Positions 7,672 through 17,199 of a DNA stretch of 64,000 nucleotides are shown here, one piece after another. Made by a program: the position numbers and the translations under genes. The stretch is from Pseudomonas citronellolis. GTDB lineage: Bacteria; Pseudomonadota; Gammaproteobacteria; Pseudomonadales; Pseudomonadaceae. The stretch is taken from assembly GCF_900112375.1 (NCBI RefSeq), contig NZ_FOLS01000014.1, positions 1 through 64,000 of the forward strand, written 5' to 3'. Position 1 is the stretch's first letter; the number at the start of each line of letters is the position of its first letter. The notes beneath the pieces are model-generated. The model was not told the DNA's origin and did not search any database. It saw nothing but the letters and a program-made list of their open reading frames with translations.

Positions 7672-8855
7672 GCCTGCCGGAACCCCAGCCGCCGGTGGGC
7701 GCCCGCCGCCTGCTGCTCAACGCCGCGGTGGCGGCCTCGGCGGCCCTGGCCGTGCTCGCCGCGGCGGCCTTCTACTACGCCGCGCGCCATGCCCACCAGG
7801 CCAAGCTGGAAAACGACGAAGTACAGGTCACGGTGCTGCCCCACGGCTGCCAACCCAACGCCCTGAGCGTGCCGGCCGGGCAGGCGCGCTTCCGCATCCT
7901 CAACCGCTCCGACCGCGCGGTGGAGTGGGAAATCCTCGACGGCGTGATGGTGGTGGAGGAACGCGAGAACATCGCCCCGGGCATGAGCCAGTCGCTCTCG
8001 GCCTACCTCGCCCCCGGCGACTACCAGGTCACCTGCGGCCTGCTCAGCAACCCCCACGGCAGCCTGCACGTCACCCCCAGCGCGGCCGCCAGCGCCGCCC
8101 AGCAGGCGCGCTCGCCGCTGCTGGACTTCGTCGCCCCGCTGGCCGAATACCGCGTCTACCTGGCCGGCCAGTTGCGCCAGTTGCAACGCGCCCTGGAGGC
8201 CCTGAGTCAGGCCCTGGCGGCCAACGACCTCGGCGCCGCGCGCACGCACTACCTGGAAGGCCGCGCCGCCTACCAGCGCATCGCCGCCAGCGCCCAGCGC
8301 CTGGCCGAGCTGGACAACCGCATCGCCCCGCGCGCCGACGCCTTCGAACAGCGCGAGCAGGACCCGGCCTTCGGCGGCTTCCACCGCATCGAGTACGGCC
8401 TGTTCGCCCAGGACTCGACCGCCGGCCTGGCGCCGGTCGCCACGCAACTGCAGGCCGACGTCGCCGCCCTGAAGGACGCCCTCATGGCCCAGTCGCTGCC
8501 GCCAGAACAGCTCTCCGGCAACACCGCGCGGCTGCTGCGCAACCTGGCCGAGCAACGCGTGAACGGCGACGAGGAACGCTACAGCCACAGCGACCTGGCC
8601 GGCTTCGCCGCCAACCTGGAGGGCGCGCGCAAGGTCATCGACCTGCTGCGCCCGCTGCTGCAACGCAAGGCCGCCGAACTGCCCGCGCGCCTGGACGCCG
8701 CCGCCGCGGCGCTCGACACCGGCCTCGCGCAACTGGCCGGCAAGCCCTACGACCAGATCACGGCCGCCCAGCGCCAGCAGCTGGCCGCCGCGGCCGCCCG
8801 CCTGGCCGAGGCGCTGGACGCCGTGGCGCCGGCCCTGGGCCTGGCCCAACCCTGA
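7668..8855 (+). CDS. efeO: EfeO, periplasmic cupredoxin-imelysin iron uptake protein
   Basis: This is a 395-residue two-domain EfeO. An N-terminal hydrophobic segment (about residues 13-38) acts as signal or membrane anchor. Residues about 45-140 form a cupredoxin-like domain with family landmarks GCQPNALSVPAG, WEILDGVMVVEERENIAPG and YQVTCGLLSNPHG. Residues about 150-395 form the M75 imelysin-like domain with the metal-site HXXE motif in GFHRIEYGLF. The family is thought to bind periplasmic iron and pass it to EfeU with EfeB. The start overlaps the efeU stop. The cysteine and acidic residues proposed as metal ligands in the cupredoxin part are present. Confidence 0.9.
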   Translation: MSLPEPQPPVGARRLLLNAAVAASAALAVLAAAAFYYAARHAHQAKLENDEVQVTVLPHGCQPNALSVPAGQARFRILNRSDRAVEWEILDGVMVVEERENIAPGMSQSLSAYLAPGDYQVTCGLLSNPHGSLHVTPSAAASAAQQARSPLLDFVAPLAEYRVYLAGQLRQLQRALEALSQALAANDLGAARTHYLEGRAAYQRIAASAQRLAELDNRIAPRADAFEQREQDPAFGGFHRIEYGLFAQDSTAGLAPVATQLQADVAALKDALMAQSLPPEQLSGNTARLLRNLAEQRVNGDEERYSHSDLAGFAANLEGARKVIDLLRPLLQRKAAELPARLDAAAAALDTGLAQLAGKPYDQITAAQRQQLAAAAARLAEALDAVAPALGLAQP

Positions 8856-8870
8856 TCCGAGGAAGTACCG

Positions 8871-10148
8871 ATGCACAGTAACGACGACAGCCCCGCCAAC
8901 GCCCAACGCCGCCGCGTGCTGCTCGGCCTCGGCGCCGCCGGCGTGGCCCTGGCCGGCGCCAGCCTGGCGGGCCCGGCGCGGGCAGCCGACACCGCGGCCG
9001 TCACCCACGCGCCGGCCAGCGAACGCACCCAGGAGCGCAACGCCTGGTTCGGCCGCCACCAGCCGGGCATCGTCACGCCGCGCCCGGCGGCCGGGATGAT
9101 CGTCGCCTTCGACGTGCTGGCCAGCGACCGCGCCGGCCTGGAGCGGCTGTTCCGGGTGCTCGACGAGCGCATCCGCTTCCTCATGGCCGGCGGAGCGGTG
9201 CAGCAGGTCGACCCCAAGCTGCCGCCGCTGGACTCGGGCATCCTCGGCCCGGTGGTGATCCCGGACAACCTGACCGTCACCGTCTCGGTGGGCGACTCGC
9301 TGTTCGACGAGCGCTTCGGCCTGGCCGCGCGCAAGCCACGCCACCTGCAACCCATGGCCGGCTTCCCCAACGACGCCCTGGACCCGGCGCGCTGCCACGG
9401 CGACCTGTGCCTGCAGTTCTGCGCCAACACCCCGGACACCAACATCCACGCCCTGCGCGACATCGTGAAGAACACCCCGGACCTGCTGCTGGTGCGCTGG
9501 AAGCAGGAAGGCAGCGTGCCGGTGCAGCCCAGCCGCCCCGGCCAGACCACCGAGAGCGCGCGCAATTTCCTGGGCTTCCGCGACGGCTCGGCCAACCCCG
9601 ACTCCAGCGACGAGGCGGCCATGCGCCGCATCGTCTGGGTGCAGCCCGGCAGCGGCGAGCCGGCCTGGGCGGCGGGCGGCAGCTACCAGGCGGTGCGCAT
9701 CATCCGCAACTTCGTCGAACGCTGGGACCGCACCCCGCTGCAGGAGCAGGAAAGCATCATCGGCCGGATCAAGGCCAGCGGCGCGCCCCACGACGGCCGG
9801 GTGGAAACCGACGTGCCGGACTATGCCCGCGACGCCGAGGGCAAGCGCACGCCGCTGGACGCCCACATCCGCCTGGCCAACCCGCGCACCGCGCAGAGCC
9901 AGGCCAACCTCATCCTGCGCCGGCCGTTCAACTACTCCAACGGCGCGGCCAGCAACGGCCAGCTGGACATGGGCCTGCTGTTCATCTGCTACCAGGCGGA
10001 CCTGGCGCGCGGCTTCATCGCCGTGCAGACGCGCCTGAACGGCGAGCCGCTGGAGGAATACCTGAAGCCGCAAGGCGGCGGCTACTTCTTCGTCCTGCCC
10101 GGGGTCACCGGGCCGGACGACTTCCTCGGCCGCAGCCTGCTGGCCTGA
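8871..10148 (+). CDS. efeB: EfeB, Tat-exported DyP-type heme peroxidase
   Basis: This is a 425-residue dye-decolourising peroxidase (deferrochelatase/peroxidase). The N-terminus has a twin-arginine type leader (RRRVLLGLGAAGVALAGA), so the protein should reach the periplasm folded with heme. The diagnostic DyP motif GXXDG appears as GFRDGSANP around residue 240, and RTAQS/LRRPFNYS fits the distal pocket and C-terminal family signature. In the Efe system it is thought to oxidise ferrous iron for uptake through EfeU. It lies 15 bases after efeO and 29 bases before efeM. Confidence 0.88.
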   Translation: MHSNDDSPANAQRRRVLLGLGAAGVALAGASLAGPARAADTAAVTHAPASERTQERNAWFGRHQPGIVTPRPAAGMIVAFDVLASDRAGLERLFRVLDERIRFLMAGGAVQQVDPKLPPLDSGILGPVVIPDNLTVTVSVGDSLFDERFGLAARKPRHLQPMAGFPNDALDPARCHGDLCLQFCANTPDTNIHALRDIVKNTPDLLLVRWKQEGSVPVQPSRPGQTTESARNFLGFRDGSANPDSSDEAAMRRIVWVQPGSGEPAWAAGGSYQAVRIIRNFVERWDRTPLQEQESIIGRIKASGAPHDGRVETDVPDYARDAEGKRTPLDAHIRLANPRTAQSQANLILRRPFNYSNGAASNGQLDMGLLFICYQADLARGFIAVQTRLNGEPLEEYLKPQGGGYFFVLPGVTGPDDFLGRSLLA

Positions 10149-10177
10149 ACAACGACAACGCACTGGAGCCATCGGAC

Positions 10178-11005
10178 ATGAAACGCACCTCCCTCGCCCT
10201 GCTGTTCAGCCTCGGCCTGCTCGCCGCGCCGCTGGCCACCTTCGCCGTCACCGGCTCGCCGCTGGACCTGGTCGGCCCCATCGCCGACTACAAGCTCTAC
10301 GTCACCGACAACCTCGACGAGCTGGTCAAGCGCACCCAGCAGTTCACCGACGCGGTGAAGCAGGGCGACCTGGCCACGGCGAAGAAGCTCTACGCGCCGA
10401 CCCGCGTGTTCTATGAGTCGATCGAACCGGTGGCCGAGCTGTTCAGCGACCTGGACAGCGCCATCGACTCCCGCGAGGACGACCACGAGAAAAAGGTCGA
10501 CGCCCCGGACTTCACCGGCTTCCACCGCATCGAGTACGGCCTGTTCACCAAGAACAGCACCGAGGGCCTCGGCCCGCTGGCCGACAAGCTGATGGCCGAC
10601 GTGCACGAGCTGCGCAAGCGCGTGGAAGGCCTGCCCTTCCCGCCGGAGAAGGTGGTCGGCGGCGCCGCCGCGCTGATGGAAGAAGTGGCCGCGACCAAGG
10701 TCAGCGGCGAGGAAGACCGCTACAGCCACACCGACCTGTACGACTTCCAGGGCAACGTCGACGGCGCCAAGAAGATCGTCGAGCTGTTCCGCCCGCAACT
10801 GGCCAAGCAGGACCCGGCCTTCGTCGCCAAGGTGGAGAAGAACTTCGCCACGGTCGACGGCATCCTCGCCAAGTACAAGACCAAGGAGGGCGGCTACCAG
10901 ACCTACGACAAGCTCAGCGCCAAGGACCGCAAGGCCCTGGCCGGGCCGGTCAACACCCTGGCGGAAGACCTTTCGACCATGCGCGGCAAGCTGGGCCTGA
11001 ACTAA
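10178..11005 (+). CDS. efeM: EfeM-type imelysin-domain protein
   Basis: This 275-residue secreted protein has a signal peptide (residues 1-23) followed by a single imelysin domain. It lacks the cupredoxin domain found in EfeO. The HXXE metal motif sits in GFHRIEYGLF, identical to the equivalent stretch of the neighbouring EfeO, and YSHTDLYDFQGNVDGA aligns with YSHSDLAGFAANLEGA there. Single-domain EfeM proteins are known in other bacteria as iron-binding partners of EfeU. Having both EfeO and EfeM in one operon suggests duplication followed by loss of the first domain. The gene closes the operon. Confidence 0.85.
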   Translation: MKRTSLALLFSLGLLAAPLATFAVTGSPLDLVGPIADYKLYVTDNLDELVKRTQQFTDAVKQGDLATAKKLYAPTRVFYESIEPVAELFSDLDSAIDSREDDHEKKVDAPDFTGFHRIEYGLFTKNSTEGLGPLADKLMADVHELRKRVEGLPFPPEKVVGGAAALMEEVAATKVSGEEDRYSHTDLYDFQGNVDGAKKIVELFRPQLAKQDPAFVAKVEKNFATVDGILAKYKTKEGGYQTYDKLSAKDRKALAGPVNTLAEDLSTMRGKLGLN

Positions 11006-11140
11006 AGCCGGTCGCGGGCCGTCCCGGTCGGAAAACGACCTGCTCTTGCCTGTGAAGGACACTCCGTCGGCCGGGTGCTTGCGCCCGGCCGGCGCTGTTC
11101 CGAGAATCCGGGGAAGCCCAACCTCACGGAGGACTCCGCG

Positions 11141-11389
11141 ATGATGCACGCCGACCTGATCGACCAGGACGATTTCCGCGAACGCCTGCAGGCGCTGGGC
11201 TTTGCCGTTCCGCCGGACGTCACCGCGGAACAGGCCTGCGAATACGCGGTGCGCGCCCTCACTCCCGAACGCTCCATGGCCCTGCGCCGGCTGGTGGAGG
11301 AGATGCTGGGCGGCAACGCGACGCTGCTGCCGGCGGTGCGCGAGGCGATTTCGCGGCAGCTGTTGCCGGCGTTGGTGCCGCGGCCCTGA
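11141..11389 (+). CDS. Hypothetical 82-residue protein
   Basis: This is a small soluble protein with no motif I recognise. It starts at ATG 11141 with GGAGG about eight bases upstream, a strong ribosome site that supports a real gene. The product is acidic and mostly helical by composition (ERLQALGF, EQACEYAVRAL, ALRRLVEEML). It lies 135 bp after the efe operon in the same direction. The spacer contains a small GC hairpin near 11072-11092 that may weaken read-through. Confidence 0.6.
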   Translation: MMHADLIDQDDFRERLQALGFAVPPDVTAEQACEYAVRALTPERSMALRRLVEEMLGGNATLLPAVREAISRQLLPALVPRP

Positions 11390-11425
11390 GTCGCACTCGT
11401 TCGCGCTCTTTGCTCTTTGCTTTTC

Positions 11426-11448
11426 GTAGGAGCGAGCTTGCTCGCGAA
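11426..11448. repeat. Single REP palindrome
   Basis: A REP unit preceded by a short GCTCTTT tandem run (about 11405-11424). The region 11390-11835 holds this, one composite element and one palindrome (11745-11771), and no gene. Confidence 0.85.
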
Positions 11449-11488
11449 CAGTGTTCTGCCGGGGCTTCGGGGCTTCCCCTGAAGAGCG

Positions 11489-11647
11489 CCCTCTCCCTAA
11501 CCCTCTCCCTGAAGGGAGAGGGGACCGTTCGGAGTGCGCTGATGTTTCGGCGTTAGCCGGCTAGCACAGAGATTACCGGCTGAAACCCTTCCTCCTCTCG
11601 GCACGGTCTAGCCCCCTCTCCCTTCAGGGAGAGGGCTGGGGAGAGGG
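11489..11647. repeat. Composite 159-bp element, complete
   Basis: A full copy with both arms. It has the same length as the copies at 6298 and 15110, and its centre has diverged (AGCCGGCTAGCACAGAGATT...CCGGCT). Confidence 0.9.
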
Positions 11648-11744
11648 CAACGGGTGGGCCAGAACACCCCAAACCACCGGCTTCTCCCAAATCACCTAGC
11701 CCGCTGCCCGGTTGAACCACCCCGTTCGACGACCAAGGCCAAAC

Positions 11745-11771
11745 GGCGGATAACGCGGAGCGTTATCCGCC
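11745..11771. repeat. Palindromic repeat (GGCGGATAACG / CGTTATCCGCC)
   Basis: A perfect 11-base inverted repeat with a CGGAG-type loop, 65 bases before the amidase gene. It has the form of a dispersed Pseudomonas palindrome. I see one copy here. Confidence 0.65.
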
Positions 11772-11835
11772 CTACGCCGCTGCCCACCCCCGCAATAGGC
11801 TAGGGTTGTGCCATGGCCCCCCGCCGGAGTCCCCC

Positions 11836-13233
11836 ATGACCGCGCTGCACGATCTCACTGCCGTCCAGCTACTGGCCCTGTACCGTTCGCGCCAGCTGTC
11901 CCCCGTGGAATACCTGCAGCACCTGCTCGCCCACATCGAACGCTGGGAGCCGCACCTCTGCGCGCTCTACGCCTATGCCCCGGAACGCGCCCTGGGCGAG
12001 GCGCGGGAGGCCGAGGCGCGCTGGCTGAAAGGCGAGCCGCGCGGCGAACTGGATGGCGTGCCGGTGACCATCAAGGAACTCATCGCCAGTGTCGGCGACC
12101 CGATTCCCCAAGGCAGCGCCGCCGTGCCGCTGCTGCCCGCCACCCGGGACGCCCCGCCCACCGCGCGGCTGCGCGAGGCCGGGGCCATCCTGCTGGCCAA
12201 GACCACGGTGCCGGACTTCGGCATGCTCTCCTCCGGCCTGTCCAGCTTCCACAAGCTGGCGCGCAACCCCTGGAACCTGGCGATGAACCCCGGCGGCTCC
12301 AGCGCCGGCGCCGCGGCGGCCGCTGCCGCCGGCTACGGCCCATTGCACGTGGGCACCGACATCGGCGGCTCGGTGCGCCTGCCGGCCGCCTGGTGCGGCC
12401 TGGTGGGCTTCAAGCCGAGCCTCGGGCGGATTCCCATCGACCCCTACTACACCGGGCGCTGCGCCGGGCCCATGACGCGCAGCCTGGACGACACCGCGCT
12501 GCTGATGAAGCACCTGTCGCGCGCCGACTGGCGCGACGCCACCAGCCTGCCGCCGGCCGAGCTGGACTGGAACATCCGCCCGGCCGAAGTGCGTGGCCTG
12601 CGCATCGGCCTGCAACTGGACCCCGGCTGCGGCCTGCAGCCCGAGCCGGAAGTGCGCCGCGCGGTGGAGGCCGCCGCGCAACGCTTCGCCGAGGCCGGCG
12701 CGCAGATCATCGAAGTGCAGCCGATCCTCGACCGCGGGCTGCTCGACGGCCTGGACCTGTTCTGGCGCGCGCGCCTGTGGGCCGAGATCGAGACGCTGCC
12801 CGCCGAGCGCCGGGTGCAGGTGCTGCCCTACATCTACCAGTGGGCCGAAGGCGGCGCGCAGGTCTCCGGGGTGCAGGCGGTGCGCGGCTTCAACCAGACC
12901 TTCGAGATGCGCAAGCGCGCCGCCGAGCAGTTCCACGGCATCGACTGCCTGCTCAGCCCGACCAACCAGGTGGCCGCCTTCCCCGCCGAGTGGGCCTCGC
13001 CCACCAACGACCCGGCGCTGCCCTTCGAGCACATCTGCTTCACCGTGCCCTGGAACATGTCCGAGCAGCCGGCGCTGTCGATCAACTGCGGTTTCACCGC
13101 CGCCGGCATGCCCATCGGCCTGCAGATCGTCGGCCCGCGCTTCGCCGACGTGGCCGTGCTGCGCCTGGGCAAGGCCTACGAAACCTGGCGTGGCGAACTG
13201 CCGGGATGGCCGCGGCCCCCCGAGCGAGGCTAA
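11836..13233 (+). CDS. Amidase-signature family hydrolase
   Basis: This is a 465-residue member of the amidase-signature family (amidases, GatA-like). The Ser-cisSer-Lys machinery is visible: lysine in VTIKELIAS (about residue 77), serine in [15 protein letters not shown] (about 155) and the nucleophile in [13 protein letters not shown] (about 178). It lacks the other Gat subunits nearby, so it is a stand-alone amidase. The substrate is not predictable. GGAG precedes the ATG at 11836. An upstream ATG at 11806 is in frame but lacks a ribosome site. The next gene, cls, starts 40 bases after its stop. Confidence 0.82.
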   Translation: MTALHDLTAVQLLALYRSRQLSPVEYLQHLLAHIERWEPHLCALYAYAPERALGEAREAEARWLKGEPRGELDGVPVTIKELIASVGDPIPQGSAAVPLLPATRDAPPTARLREAGAILLAKTTVPDFGMLSSGLSSFHKLARNPWNLAMNPGGSSAGAAAAAAAGYGPLHVGTDIGGSVRLPAAWCGLVGFKPSLGRIPIDPYYTGRCAGPMTRSLDDTALLMKHLSRADWRDATSLPPAELDWNIRPAEVRGLRIGLQLDPGCGLQPEPEVRRAVEAAAQRFAEAGAQIIEVQPILDRGLLDGLDLFWRARLWAEIETLPAERRVQVLPYIYQWAEGGAQVSGVQAVRGFNQTFEMRKRAAEQFHGIDCLLSPTNQVAAFPAEWASPTNDPALPFEHICFTVPWNMSEQPALSINCGFTAAGMPIGLQIVGPRFADVAVLRLGKAYETWRGELPGWPRPPERG

Positions 13234-13273
13234 GCTGCGGGAACACGCACGGCAGAAGGACTCGTTCGCGCGC

Positions 13274-14698
13274 ATGCATTACTCCGCCTACATCGCCCAT
13301 TTCCTGGTGGCCATCCAGATCCTCGGCGTGGTCGCCGCCGTCCACGCGGTGCTCACCGTGCGCACCGCGCAGGGCGCCATCGCCTGGGCCATTTCCCTGG
13401 TGTTCATGCCGCTGCTCACCCTGCTGCCCTACCTGGTGTTCGGCCGCAGCCGCTTCGACGCCTACATCGGCGCGCGGCGCCAGGCCAACGAGGAGATGCA
13501 CCTGGCCGCCGCCGAGCTGGACTGGCGGCCCTGGGTGGAGGAAGCCCTGACGGCGAGCCAGTCGGAGAACTACAAGGCGCTCAAGGCGCTGTCCGCGCTG
13601 GCGCGCATGCCAACCCTGGCGAACAACCACGTGCGCCTGCTGGTCAACGGCAAGGCCACCTTCGACGCCATCTTCGAGGCCATCGCCCAGGCCAGGCAGG
13701 TGGTGCTGGTGCAGTTCTTCATCGTCCGCGACGACGCCCTCGGCCAGCGCCTGGCGCAGCTGCTGCTGGAGCGCGCGGCCAACGGCGTGGAAGTCTTCCT
13801 GCTCTACGACGCCATCGGCAGCCACGGTCTGCCCGGGCGCTACGTCGAGCGCCTGCGCGTCGGCGGCGTGCAGGTGCAGGCCTTCAGCACCGGCCACGGC
13901 GCGATCAACCGCTTCCAGCTGAACTTCCGCAACCACCGCAAGGTGGTGGTGGTCGACGGCCTGCGCGGCTTCGTCGGCGGGCACAACGTCGGCGTCGAGT
14001 ACCTGGGCGAGAAGCCGCCGCTGTCGCCCTGGCGCGACACCCACGTGGAACTGCGCGGCCCGGCCGTGGCCTGCCTGCAGGAGTGCTTCGCCGAGGACTG
14101 GTTCTGGGCCACCCACGCCCTGCCCACCCTGCTGCTGCCGGACAGCTACGACGAGCAGGGGGTGATCTGCCAGGTGCTGGCCAGCGGCCCGGCGGACAAG
14201 CAGGAAACCTGCTCGCTGTTCTTCGTCGAGATGATCAACGCGGCCAGCGAAAGGGTGTGGATAACCACCCCGTACTTCATCCCCGACGAGGCGGTCAGCT
14301 CGGCCCTGCGCCTGGCCGCGCTGCGCGGCGTGGACGTGCGCATCCTGCTGCCCTCGCGCCCGGACCACCGCACCGTCTACGCCGCCTCCAGCCTCTACGC
14401 CCAGGACGCGGTGCGCGCCGGGGTGAAGGTGTACCGCTACCAGCCGGGCTTCCTGCACCAGAAGGTGGTGCTGGTGGACCACGACTGCGCCGCGGTGGGC
14501 AGCGCCAACCTGGACAACCGCTCGTTCCGGCTGAACTTCGAGATCATGCTGGTGACGGTGGACGAAGCCTTCGCCCGCGACGTGGAGAGCATGCTGCTGG
14601 CGGATTTCGAGCAGGCGGTGGAGCTGGGCACGGAGCGCAGCGGGCAGTTGCAGCAGTTGGGGATGCGGGTGGCGCGGTTGGTTTCGCCGATTCTTTGA
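13274..14698 (+). CDS. cls: Cardiolipin synthase
   Basis: This inner-membrane phospholipase-D-family enzyme joins two phosphatidylglycerols into cardiolipin and glycerol. The 474 residues fit the ClsA-type length. Two N-terminal membrane helices (about residues 5-27 and 36-56) precede two HKD motifs: HRKVVVVDG (about residue 218) and HQKVVLVD (about 395), the latter followed by GSANLDNRS. The ATG at 13274 is the only reasonable start before the first helix. The last codons (VSPIL) and stop lie in sequence that is duplicated downstream at 14942, so the gene's 3' edge belongs to a tandem duplication. Confidence 0.9.
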   Translation: MHYSAYIAHFLVAIQILGVVAAVHAVLTVRTAQGAIAWAISLVFMPLLTLLPYLVFGRSRFDAYIGARRQANEEMHLAAAELDWRPWVEEALTASQSENYKALKALSALARMPTLANNHVRLLVNGKATFDAIFEAIAQARQVVLVQFFIVRDDALGQRLAQLLLERAANGVEVFLLYDAIGSHGLPGRYVERLRVGGVQVQAFSTGHGAINRFQLNFRNHRKVVVVDGLRGFVGGHNVGVEYLGEKPPLSPWRDTHVELRGPAVACLQECFAEDWFWATHALPTLLLPDSYDEQGVICQVLASGPADKQETCSLFFVEMINAASERVWITTPYFIPDEAVSSALRLAALRGVDVRILLPSRPDHRTVYAASSLYAQDAVRAGVKVYRYQPGFLHQKVVLVDHDCAAVGSANLDNRSFRLNFEIMLVTVDEAFARDVESMLLADFEQAVELGTERSGQLQQLGMRVARLVSPIL

Positions 14699-15190
14699 AG
14701 ATTACGGGCTGGAGGCTTGAGGCTGGAGGCTTTTCGTAGGAGCGAGCTTGCTCGCGAACCTGGCGGGGCCCAGTGCCAAGCCGTTCGCGAGCAAGCTCGC
14801 TCCTACGAGGAGAAGGTGTTCGCCGGTGGTTTCTGGTGTGGCGGGGATGCCGCTGCCCTCTCCCTAACCCTCTCCCTGAAGGGAGAGGGGACCGTTGGGC
14901 AGGGCTGGGTGTTTTAGAGTCAGCCGGCAACACCGCGGGTGGTTTCGCCGATTCTTTGAAGATTACGGGCTTGAGGCTGGAGGCTTTTCGTAGGAGCGAG
15001 CTTGCTCGCGAACCTGTCGGGGCCCGGTGCCAAGCCGTTCGCGAGCAAGCTCGCTCCTACGAGGAGAAGGTGTTCGCCGGTGGTTGCTGGTGTGGTGGGG
15101 ATACCGCTGCCCTCTCCCTAAGCCTCTCCCTGAAGGGAGAGGGGACCGTTGGGCAGGGCTGGGTGTTTTAGAGTCAGCCGGCGACGCCGG
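14681..15190. repeat. Tandem duplication of about 255 bp spanning the cls 3' end
   Basis: Two near-identical copies, 14681-14941 and 14942-15190, follow each other directly. Each starts with the final cls codons (GTTTCGCCGATTCTTTGAAG). Each then carries a REP inverted pair (14736-14806 and 14990-15060) and the left half of the composite element. Copy 1 has nine extra bases in a GGAGGCTT run. Only copy 2 continues into a complete composite element. Confidence 0.9.
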
Positions 15191-15268
15191 AGGTGTCCGG
15201 CTGAAACCCTTCCATCTCTCGGCACGGACTAGCCCCCTCTCCCTTCAGGGAGAGGGCTGGGGAGAGGG
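15110..15268. repeat. Composite 159-bp element, complete
   Basis: A full copy that overlaps the end of the tandem duplication. The equivalent left half in the first duplicate (from 14856) is cut at the duplication joint near 14941. Confidence 0.9.
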
Positions 15269-15320
15269 AACACAACTCACCCCCGAACACCATCGACCCT
15301 AAGCAAAACACCCACAAAGA

Positions 15321-15352
15321 AAAACGCCCAGCTCACTCAAGTGAACCGGGCG
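15321..15352 (-). terminator. Terminator of ahpF
   Basis: On the minus strand a hairpin pairs CGCCCGGTTCACT with AGTGAGCTGGGCG and is followed by GTTTTTC. It ends 21 bases past the ahpF stop and fits a Rho-independent terminator of the ahpCF transcript. Confidence 0.75.
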
Positions 15353-15372
15353 CCTTCACCAGCACTAGCCCA

Positions 15373-16938
15373 TCAAGCCGGCGCAGAACTACGGATCAGG
15401 TGATCGAAGGCCGACAACGAAGCCTTCGCCCCCTCACCCACCGCAATCACGATCTGCTTGTACGGCACCGTGGTCACATCACCAGCAGCGAAGATACCCG
15501 GCAGCGAAGTCTCGCCGCGCGCATCGACGATGATCTCGCCGCGCGGGGTCAGCTCGACGCTGCCCTTGAGCCACTCGGTGTTCGGCAGCAGGCCGATCTG
15601 CACGAAGATGCCTTCCAGCTCCACCGACTTGAACTCTTCCGAGTTGCGGTCCTTGTAGACCAGGCCGGTGACCTTCTGGCCGTCGCCCTTCACTTCGCTG
15701 GTCAGCGCGCTGGTGATCACGTCCACGTTGGGCAGGCTGTACAGCTTGCGTTGCAGCACGGCGTCGGCGCGCAGCTTGCTGTCGAATTCCAGCAGGGTCA
15801 CGTGGGCGACGATGCCGGCCAGGTCGATGGCCGCCTCGACGCCGGAGTTGCCGCCGCCGATCACCGCCACGCGCTTGCCCTTGAACAGCGGGCCGTCGCA
15901 GTGCGGGCAGAAGCACACGCCCTTGGCCTTGTATTCCTGCTCGCCGGGCACGCCCATCTCGCGCCAGCGGGCGCCGGTGGCGAGGATCACGGTCTTGGCC
16001 TTGAGGCTGCCGCCGCCCTCGAACTTCACTTCGTGCAGCTCGCCGGCGTTCTTCGCCGGGACCAGCGCGCTGGCGCGCTGCAGGTTCATGATGTCGACCT
16101 CGTACTGCTTCACGTGCTCTTCCAGCGCGCGGGCCAGTTTCGGGCCTTCGGTCTCCTTCACCGAGATGAAGTTCTCGATGGCCATGGTGTCCAGCACCTG
16201 GCCGCCGAAGCGCTCGGCGGCGACGCCGGTGCGGATGCCCTTACGCGCGGCGTAGATGGCCGCCGAGGCGCCAGCCGGGCCACCGCCCACCACCAGCACG
16301 TCGAAGGCTTCCTTGGCGGCCAGCTTCTCGGCTTCGCGAGCGGCGGCGCCGGTGTCGATCTTGGCGAGGATTTCTTCCACGCCCATGCGGCCCGCGCCGA
16401 AGACTTCGCCGTTCAGGTAGATGCTCGGCACCGACATGACCTGGCGCTTTTCCACCTCGTCCTGGAACAGCGCGCCGTCGATGGCGACGTGGCGGATGTT
16501 GGGGTTGAGCACCGCCATCAGGTTCAGCGCCTGGACCACGTCCGGGCAGTTCTGGCAGGACAGCGAGAAGTAGGTTTCGAACTCGAACCTGCCCTGGATG
16601 CCCTTGACCTGCTCGATGACTTCGGGCTCGAGCTTGGACGGGTGGCCGCCGACCTGCAGCAGGGCCAGCACCAGGGAAGTGAACTCGTGGCCCATGGGGA
16701 TACCGGCGAAACGCAGGCCGATGTCCGCCCCCGGGCGGTTCAGCGAGAAGGACGGCTTGCGTTCGTCGCCGCCGTCTTCGCGCAGGGTGATCTTGTCGGT
16801 CAGGCCGACGATGTCGTGCAGCAGTTCGCTCAGCTCGCGGGATTTGTCGCTGTCATCGAGGGACGCGACTATCTCGAACGGCTGGGTGACCTTTTCCAGG
16901 TAGGCCTTCAACTGGGTCTTAAGATTGGCGTCCAACAT
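15373..16938 (-). CDS. ahpF: Alkyl hydroperoxide reductase subunit F
   Basis: This flavoprotein moves electrons from NADH to AhpC. Its 521 residues equal the usual length. The N-terminal tandem thioredoxin-like domain has the active pair in SCQNC (about residue 130). An FAD loop [17 protein letters not shown] starts near residue 213. A second redox pair CPHC is followed by the NADH-binding loop AVIGGGNSG. The start at 16938 ([10 protein letters not shown]) has TAGGAG seven bases upstream. It lies downstream of ahpC, but a 261-bp gap with a large hairpin separates them, which could give ahpF less message than ahpC. Confidence 0.95.
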   Translation of the reverse strand: MLDANLKTQLKAYLEKVTQPFEIVASLDDSDKSRELSELLHDIVGLTDKITLREDGGDERKPSFSLNRPGADIGLRFAGIPMGHEFTSLVLALLQVGGHPSKLEPEVIEQVKGIQGRFEFETYFSLSCQNCPDVVQALNLMAVLNPNIRHVAIDGALFQDEVEKRQVMSVPSIYLNGEVFGAGRMGVEEILAKIDTGAAAREAEKLAAKEAFDVLVVGGGPAGASAAIYAARKGIRTGVAAERFGGQVLDTMAIENFISVKETEGPKLARALEEHVKQYEVDIMNLQRASALVPAKNAGELHEVKFEGGGSLKAKTVILATGARWREMGVPGEQEYKAKGVCFCPHCDGPLFKGKRVAVIGGGNSGVEAAIDLAGIVAHVTLLEFDSKLRADAVLQRKLYSLPNVDVITSALTSEVKGDGQKVTGLVYKDRNSEEFKSVELEGIFVQIGLLPNTEWLKGSVELTPRGEIIVDARGETSLPGIFAAGDVTTVPYKQIVIAVGEGAKASLSAFDHLIRSSAPA

Positions 16939-17045
16939 GAATTCAGCTCCTACGAAATTCGGGCAAAAGGGTTCCCCGGCAGGCACGCTGGCCCGCCCTA
17001 CGGCACGCTTTGGGCTTGGGTAGGAAGGGTGCCGGCGGCACCCTT

Positions 17046-17190
17046 GGGGTATTGCGCAAAACGGATTGGGAGACGTCGTGAGCAAGCGCTCAGGCAAGGC
17101 GCGACCAGGCGCGGGCGCGGAGTTTACGAGCTGTAAATGACAAGCCCGCGCCTGGTCGCAACGCAGCATCAGCGCTGCGCAACAGCCTCC
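17046..17190. repeat. Long palindrome with conserved TTTAC/GTAAA core between ahpC and ahpF
   Basis: A 15-base perfect stem pairs 17101-17115 with 17145-17159. The loop contains CGGAGTTTACGAGCTGTAAATGA. The loop core is the same as in the element at 4557-4695, but the stem has a completely different sequence. It lies within the ahpCF transcript. Confidence 0.8.
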
Positions 17191-17199
17191 CGGCCGTTT

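Noticed and set aside
7596-10172. 858-codon minus-strand frame opposite the efe genes
   Set aside because: Shadow of efeO and efeB; low-complexity composition and no ribosome site.
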